DNA of 64,000 nt from Ostrinia nubilalis. Lineage: Eukaryota; Arthropoda; Insecta; Lepidoptera; Crambidae. Position numbers and translations under genes: made by a program. The DNA is taken from positions 9,240,501 through 9,304,500 of the forward strand of contig NC_087112.1 in assembly GCF_963855985.1 (NCBI RefSeq). Direction: 5' to 3'. Of the stretch, positions 58,086 through 64,000 are shown piece after piece (the stretch's first letter is position 1; every line of letters starts with the position of its first letter). The notes beneath the pieces were generated by a model. That model was not told the origin of the DNA. It saw only the letters and a list, made by a program, of their open reading frames with translations, and did not search any database.

Positions 58086-60090
58086 TACTATAATTTTATT
58101 ATAATTATGACAGCTCAAGTGTGACATGTCTCAGAAAAGTTATATCAAAAATAAAAATTCATAAGCAACCCTGAAAAAATACATACAAAATCACTTTTGA
58201 CCAACTTCAAAGGGCACGACAGCTTGACCCAGGGACAATTCGACCCCTGCTACAACTCAAACCCTGCGACAACTTGATTTTTTTCAAAACTCAACACTTT
58301 TAACTTACTTCAAATGGTTTCACGACTGCTGGACAGTGGCGGCGTAGCATGGGTTGGCACCCGGGGCATAGCACAGCACAGCACCCCCCGTCATAAGTCC
58401 TTAATGTAAGTAAGTTGGGTATACATATAGCGGGGAGGTAAGACACCCCAAAATGGTCCTCCCTTACGCCGCTGGTGGCTGGACCCTACGACTGCTTAAC
58501 CCTACGACCACTCGAACCCTCCGACAACTTACACTTGTGACCCTGTGACAAGTCGAACACTGCGACACGTCAACCCCTGCGACTACTCTGAGCATTTATT
58601 GTAGATACAGTTCAGGCATTGATTGATGGAGCTAAATGGTTTACAATAAGTATCATAGTTGAATATTTTGGACTTGTCGTAGGGGTCGAGTTGTCCGGGT
58701 CAAGTTTTTGTAGGGTCGACCTTCGTTTAAAGTAGGTAAAAAATTAATTTAATCGAGTTATCACAGGGGTCGAGTTGTCACAGAGGTCCAGTTGACCCCG
58801 ATGACAACTTTGATACTTATTGTAAACCATTTAGCTCCATCAATCAATGCCTGAACAGAATCTACAATAAATGCTCAGAGTAGTCGCAGGGGTTGACGTG
58901 TCGCAGTGTTCGACTTGTCACAGGGTCACAAGTATAAGTTGTTGGAGGGTTCGAGTGGTCGTAGGGTTAAGCAGTCGTAGGGTCCAGCCACCAGCGGCGT
59001 AAGGGAGGACCATTTTGGGGTGTCTTACCTCCCCGCTATATGTATACCCAACTTACTTACATTAAGGACTTATGACGGGGGGTGCTGTGCTGTGCTATGC
59101 CCCGGGTGCCAACCCATGCTACGCCGCCACTGTCCAGCAGTCGTGAAACCATTTGAAGTAAGTCAAAAGTGTTGAGTGTTGAAAAAAATCAAGTTGTCGC
59201 AGGGTTTGAGTTGTCGCAGGGGTCGAGTTGTCACAGGAGTCGAATTGTCCCGGGGTTAAGCTGTCGTGATACCCATTGAAGTTGGTCAAAAGTTATTTTG
59301 TATGTATTTTTTCAGGGTTGCTTATGGATTTTTATTTTAGATATAACTTTTTTCTGAGACACGCATGTCACACTTGAGCTGTCATATAATAAAATTATAG
59401 TATTATAAGGTAGGTATTAAAGTGCTACAGTTCTGGGGACGTTTTGTTACATTGTTCTTTTAGGAAACCATTCATAGTCATCATTACCATATACAAAGTG
59501 TCATCACCATAAGCCTAAATGATATGGTAATGATGTTAATGGTAATGACGAAAACGATTTTAAAATTATATAAAAATAATTGTCACCACTATTGGGACAC
59601 CTCAATATCGCCATTTTTTTATTGTAATCACATGCTACAAAGTGCTAATTATTAGAAAAATATCGATATATTAAACTTACTAAATCGCACAAAATGGGAA
59701 TGACGCGAGCCGATGACAAACTGCGAGTGTCTCTCGTTTTCGGAGTTTAAAAAGTCTCGGAGCTGCGTAAATTTTACGTGCATTCTGTTCTGTTACGAGC
59801 AACGAATTGAAGAGTGGGACGCGCGGACACTAGCGGGGATAAGTCGCGTCGCAGCCGCATTAAAGAACCTTTGATGCTGCCGCGATGGCTATGACGATTT
59901 CTCGTGACAATATTTCAATTCATGATTCCATTTTATTGGCTAATACGATTTCAATATAATTTTGTTATTTTGTCACGGTAAATATGTACATTTTAAATTT
60001 ATAATCAAAATCTGGTCTGTGTATAGGTAAAGTAAAAAAAATTAAAAGACAACGGCAAAGGTCAGTACTTTTACTGTGATGGTAATGACG

Positions 60091-61109
60091 TTTAGTGCGT
60101 GTTTTCTTGATTATCGAAATAACTTGAAGTATTTAATCAATATGGATCATGGCGCCTTATGTGGAAACTTGTATGAATCGTTATTCAGAAGTTTAATTTA
60201 CCAGAACTACAACAGTTTTTTTTTTATCGATCGGAACATAAGTTTTTTACTGTTTCGCGGATTTACCCGTTAATATTATAGAGTATTGATATTAAATTCG
60301 TGTTACTTAATATTAATAACCACGCATTATTGCGTCACGCATTTCAGGCTAACAATATTAAACTTTAAATTGTGTTTCTAAAAATATTCATGATTTTGAA
60401 ACTAGCGACTACCTGTTAACTAAGGGTGGATTCGACCAAACAAGAGTAAATATTAATTTCAGAATAAATCGTCAGTTATTCGACATTTTGACATATTTCC
60501 CATACTGAAACTGTCAATGTGCCAGTTATACCAGGAGTTATTCTCGGATAAGAGTTTGGTCGAATCGGGCCTAAGTAGTAATTAATGATATTAATCATAG
60601 TATGCACTTACATGTAAATGTCCATGAATCCGACGAAAAAGCTCCGAAAAACTTCTGCGGGATTCGAAGCCGCGACTGTTAGGTGGTGGCTGCGTGATGT
60701 CTAGTACCCGAAGCAGCAGCAGGTTAGGGTCGAATTCACATATTCTGTAAAAATAAACACCATTTCAATCATTCAAACATCACGTTAAGAAAAGAGCTAG
60801 TCATCCTTGTAAAAAGTAATTAAAAAGGAAAAGGACTTATCCTTTCTCCCATCCAAGATTCTACCTATCTAGTGGCATATAAACCGAATCTTGGAAGAGC
60901 ACGAGATTCATCGTCATCATCATCAGTTCTATGACTATGACATAATATGTATGTCCTGACCGTGACCACAGCAGAAGCACGACCCTTTTTAATTACCAAA
61001 GGTGCTTAAATGATAGACTAGGCACATACCCCACGCTGATTAGGCGGAATGTGGCGACCTGATGTTCGCATTTTATGGCTCTCTCTGCTCAGGGGAAGTT
61101 TTTTTTTTA
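60091..61109. other. Intron sequence between repeats
   Basis: Apart from the MITE at 60425-60571, no coding or repeat feature is recognised. Confidence 0.4.
60425..60571. mobile_element. 147 bp MITE with GATTCGACCAAAC ends
   Basis: Inverted ends GGTGGATTCGACCAAAC and GTTTGGTCGAATCGGGCC with 4-bp direct repeats TAAG (60421-60424, 60572-60575). Confidence 0.75.
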
Positions 61110-61275
61110 TGTGACAGGAGGCAAACGAGCAGACGGATCACCTGATGGTAAGTGATTACCGTCGCCCATAGACACCCGTAGACCCAGGGGCGTTACAGGT
61201 GCGTTGCCGGCCTTTAAGGTGAAGATACGCTCTCTTCTTGAAAGTTTGCAGGTCGTATCTAATTGAAGTATAGGG
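61110..61275 (-). repeat. Lepidopteran interspersed repeat
   Basis: AGGAGGCAAACGAGCAGACG, CACCTGATGGTAAGTGATTA and GGTGCGTTGCCGGCCTTTAA follow a nine-T run at 61101. I recognise this unit from lepidopteran genomes; strand is inferred from the T run as a reversed tail. Confidence 0.6.
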
Positions 61276-61329
61276 GTTGTCATATTCTTCTTTGTCAGAA
61301 CCACACGGCTAGCAGTAGGTAGGTCCGGT

Positions 61330-61375
61330 TGTGAACTTCTTTGGGGAAGGCTATTGTCCAGCAGTGGACGGCACT
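61330..61375 (+). mobile_element. RTE-type LINE 3' end fragment
   Basis: CTTTGGGGAAGGCTATTGTC and CAGCAGTGGACGGCACTAAAT, as in the RTE tail at 15400-15466. Confidence 0.55.
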
Positions 61376-61947
61376 AAATACCTACAAGTAGGTGCTCTCG
61401 CTCTTGACCGACTTTACCTTTCATTAATCCCGTATCGACGTTGAGTGGCCGATTAGTGCTTGACCTATAAGTTAAATGGCTCTTGTGGTGAAATGATATT
61501 GTTTACTGTTTTTAAAAGGATCAGTATACAAAATATTGTTAATGTAGTTACAATTATTATCTCTATTCGCTTTGTGAAGCGTTTTCAAAATAATAATTAA
61601 AGCTGACACGAATTTTACTTGATTTTTGTTTAGGCTCACTGTTTCAATTTTTTAAAAGATAGAGCTAAAAGAGTTCTATATTATTTGGAAACACTGCTTT
61701 AGAGCATCACATTTTGCAAAATATGTAGTTCATTTATTACTTACATAAAGATGCAACGGTATTTTCCTTGATGTTCCACTTTCCGTTCTTCTGTCAAAGC
61801 TAAGTACGTATCTTCTTTATTAATCACTGAGTCATAGACCTTTTTGTCTCATACCACTATTGTATACTGTGATAACTTGTAAGTTGTAAACGTTTTGAGA
61901 CAAATACTTTCTATGCTATTCTATATCTTTTCTGCGATATTTTCCAG

Positions 61948-62122
61948 CGGGTCTAGCAGAAGACATGGCGGCAACAACCCAGCAGTGCTGCAGCAAAGGC
62001 ACTGCCTACGCCAGGACGCACTCCTCGGAGGATTGCTCCTCTTCCATACCTCCGGAGGTGCCTCCCATGTTCGGGTCCCTCTGCATCTTCGCCATGGACC
62101 AGTGCTGCAAGGAGTACTTCAT
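61948..62122 (+). CDS. Fibulin-like gene, exon 2 (anaphylatoxin-like cysteines)
   Basis: Acceptor at 61946-61947, donor GTAAGT at 62123, phase continuous with exon 1. The mature N-terminus begins about AGLAEDMAATTQQCC. Cysteines at residues 31, 32, 47, 62, 69 and 70 (QQCCSKGTAY, EDCSS, SLCIFAMDQCCKEYF) follow the CC..C..C..CC order of the anaphylatoxin/fibulin module. Fibulins are secreted, calcium-binding matrix proteins with EGF repeats after this module. The EGF part would be downstream of the window. Fibulin-1-like is the best call; another anaphylatoxin-domain matrix protein is possible. Confidence 0.72.
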
Positions 62123-62159
62123 GTAAGTTCAAAACTAGAAGTTAAAATGAATAGGAGAG

Positions 62160-62320
62160 GCTGGCAAAGGTGACTGAGTTTTTTCCGCCAGTTCTTCTCA
62201 GCATATTATTATGTTGTCCCATAGTGGTGGTAGGGCAAGCTATTTTGGGACGTATATAAGCGCTCTGGAAAGAGCCTAAGCACCGAATAAAAGCTTTTAC
62301 TTTGACTTTGACTACATTTC
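62160..62320 (+). mobile_element. LINE 3' end with TTTGACTTTGACT tail
   Basis: GTGACTGAGTTTTTTCCGCC, GTGGTGGTAGGGCAAGCTAT, GGAAAGAGCCTAAGCACCGA and AATAAAAGC lead to a TTTGACTTTGACT tail. It belongs to the type at 4656-4761 and 32260-32455. Confidence 0.75.
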
Positions 62321-62345
62321 ATGAAAAAAATATCCTCACTTCTAC

Positions 62346-62638
62346 AATTAGGTGCCATATTTCCAATATGGTGGCGCGCGTGTCAACCATAGGAAGTCGC
62401 AAAGTTGCAATTCGGAAAGAGCACATCAAAATCTAAGGCTGAGTTGCACCACCTAACTTTAACCGTAACTATAACGATAACCGGTGCTTTTTGTATGGAG
62501 TTTGACAGATTTTTGACGTTTGCTAAAGTTAAAGTAAGATGGTGCAACCCAGCCCAAGTATATTATAATCACCAATTTTCAATACTCCCGGAAAACCTTC
62601 CAGGTAACCTCGTTATTTTGAACCAAATGACTGGACTA
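62346..62638 (-). mobile_element. Truncated copy of the TAGTCCARTCA MITE
   Basis: Reverse copy of the left half of 26865-27347: TTTCCAATATGGTGGCGCG, AGAGCACATCAAAATCT, CTCCCGGAAAACCTTCCAGG and the end TGACTGGACTA. It is interrupted by the MITE at 62437-62554. Confidence 0.75.
62437..62554. mobile_element. 118 bp MITE with GGCTGRGTTGCACCA ends
   Basis: Inverted ends GGCTGAGTTGCACCACCTAA and the near-complement ending GGTGCAACCCAGCC, nested in the previous element. Diverged copies are at 21629-21712 and 25547-25655. Confidence 0.8.
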
Positions 62639-63089
62639 TACAGTAAAACCGTGTTTTGTGGTCTTGTCCTTTATTTGATTGTGACTGAATTGTTATAAAT
62701 TTTTAGATGCTCATGGTGTACACTTTACAGTAACTTGACAAAATTAAGACCATTAGTTCCATCAAAGTAATCCTGTATATTACTTTCGTTCTGTGTACTC
62801 CATATTCCAACAAAAATGTGGCTATAGTTTATGCTGTCAACCATACATGCATTCCTGCAACCAGTACCATAGTTTGTGGTTGAAATTCAAGCTGTGTTTA
62901 CGAAATACTAAATCTAGACTATGACGTAATCTCAAAACTATTATTATTTATAGTGTACCTAAACACCCGATACTGTAAGTCCGTTTTGAAACTTTGTAAC
63001 AAAATATAGCAACTTCCTTAAGTGGAAAACAGTAATAATATTCGTAACTAACTGCAAACTTATTTAAGTAGAAAGCTACATTGTTCCTG

Positions 63090-63140
63090 AGTAAGATAGG
63101 CTACAAAATTCACGTGGGCGAAGCCAGGGGCAAAAGCTAG
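63090..63140 (+). mobile_element. Lep1-type Helitron-like 3' end
   Basis: AATTCACGTGGGCGAAGCCA and CAAAAGCTAG (CTAG at 63137-63140). Confidence 0.65.
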
Positions 63141-63309
63141 TATAGTATAGTATTAAAAGTATCTAACACTAAAGGTTCGCAAGGTCCTATTGATGGTCCC
63201 TTACAACATCTCGTAGATGTAATCAAAATTCGCTGATGTAAAATAATATTTAGCGAAATTCTTACTAAAGTTAAATATACATGCATTAAATACTTTAATA
63301 TCTTTCCAG

Positions 63310-63385
63310 AAAGAAAGTGGACTGCGACAGTGGCATAGACATGGCTACCAGCCTGAGATGTGACTCCTCTAACAACGTTACTAAA
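63310..63385 (+). CDS. Fibulin-like gene, exon 3
   Basis: Acceptor at 63308-63309, donor GTGAGT at 63386, phase continuous with exon 2. The text KKVDCDSGIDMATSLRCDSS adds the next cysteines of the module. Further exons lie beyond 64000. Confidence 0.68.
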
Positions 63386-63529
63386 GTGAGTATCTCATTG
63401 GACGACATCAATATTGTTTTTTTATAAGGCGACGTCTGACCACAGTGGGGAGACTAGACAAAATCCTTCATAAGCCTGTGGTAAATTACACCTGCATTCA
63501 CAAAGTATCTACGATGCTACGAAGAATAG

Positions 63530-63632
63530 AGCTCTGTGCACAACGTTGAATAGAGCTCTGTGATTGGTTGGTGTGTGACCCTGTGCGTCCACGCGCACTG
63601 TGAGACCTCATAGTAATTGTGAATACGGGCGT
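63530..63632 (+). repeat. Interspersed repeat shared with 23735-23860
   Basis: GCGTCCACGCGCACTGTGAG and ACCTCATAGTAATTGTGAAT, matching the first copy with few changes. Confidence 0.75.
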
Positions 63633-64000
63633 TAGAGACGGCCATACTCTTGCAGTGTGGACTAAAATACTTGATAAAATTAATAAAATTTTCTTTCTTG
63701 TTCTATTACAATTAAAATAGTACGGGTCTGCTTGTGACCTAATGTAACAACACAGCCGAAACATCAATCAGTGAGTGTTGATGATGATGACAATCAAAAT
63801 AATTGAACCTAACATTTATCCTTTAATACCTAATCTGCAAAAGATTATCTCAATAAATCGTTGGCTAATTCAAAATCGTTTCAATCTCTCTAGATTTGAA
63901 AAGACTTAAGATTTGAGTGCGGTCTTGCAAAATCAGTTCGTACTTCGTCACCAGGTGGGATTCTATCTAAACCAAACAGTTAGTAAGTAGGTAAGTGGGT

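Larger units (their letters stand above)
56757..59466. mobile_element. Large palindromic element interrupted by a LINE
   Basis: The outer arms share AAGAACAATG and ACAAAACGTCCCCAGAACTG through AATACCTACCTTAT (56763-56817 and 59404-59459). The inner arms run 58086-58660 and 58815-59400. The arms are rich in variable units of the type GACAACTCGACCCCTGC, in both orientations. The left arm is broken by LINE sequence at 56818-58085. No transposase. Confidence 0.85.
56276..60090. mobile_element. Region of AATGGTAATGACG motifs around a large palindrome
   Basis: AATGGTAATGA-type words cluster at 56299-56365, inverted and direct copies at 59478-59550, and a last one at 60076-60088. They bracket the palindrome at 56757-59466, suggesting an outer element into which it inserted. 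The outer ends are not defined. Confidence 0.4.

Overview
The window is animal nuclear DNA, almost certainly from a moth or butterfly (Lepidoptera); I cannot name the species. The evidence is AT-rich sequence with spliced genes (GT..AG introns with intact phase), several copies of the Helitron-like 'Lep1' repeat ending in CTAG, 3' ends of RTE and jockey/CR1-like LINEs of the kind common in Lepidoptera, a tRNA-derived SINE, and dense DNA-transposon debris. No prokaryotic, viral or CRISPR features were seen.

Three host genes lie on the + strand. (1) 1173-3879: the last six exons of a C2H2 zinc-finger gene whose 5' part is outside the window. Its stop codon is followed by an unusual tandem array of copies of the gene's own tail (3829 to about 6000). 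(2) 28664-39004: a complete coding region for a sodium/chloride-dependent GABA transporter (SLC6, GAT-1 type). It has 11 coding exons and 606 codons plus stop, a possible non-coding first exon near 24640-24737 and an AT-rich 3' UTR of about 3 kb. (3) 54577-63385 and beyond: the 5' exons of a secreted, fibulin-like extracellular-matrix gene, with a signal-peptide exon followed after a 7.3 kb intron by anaphylatoxin-like cysteine exons.

The rest is nested mobile DNA. From 4.8 to 12.1 kb there are fold-back elements, two inverted copies of one element (6474-8786 and 10324-11374) and a 2.4 kb long-TIR element. From 18.4 to 20.5 kb a large palindrome is interrupted by a piggyBac-type element at TTAA. 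At 21.9-22.1 kb there is a near-perfect hairpin. The GABA transporter introns hold many MITEs, including two copies of one element on either side of coding exon 8. From 46.1 to 52.9 kb a Copia LTR retrotransposon with identical LTRs is split in its protease region by a decayed piggyBac element. From 56.3 to 60.1 kb a large palindrome is interrupted by a 5'-truncated LINE with a mutated reverse transcriptase.

The three host genes show no operon-like or shared-pathway relation. The most unusual features are the amplified zinc-finger gene tail, a set of non-autonomous elements each built from its own degenerate 10-16 bp motif in both orientations, and several insertions whose exact target can be read from a second, uninterrupted copy in the same window.
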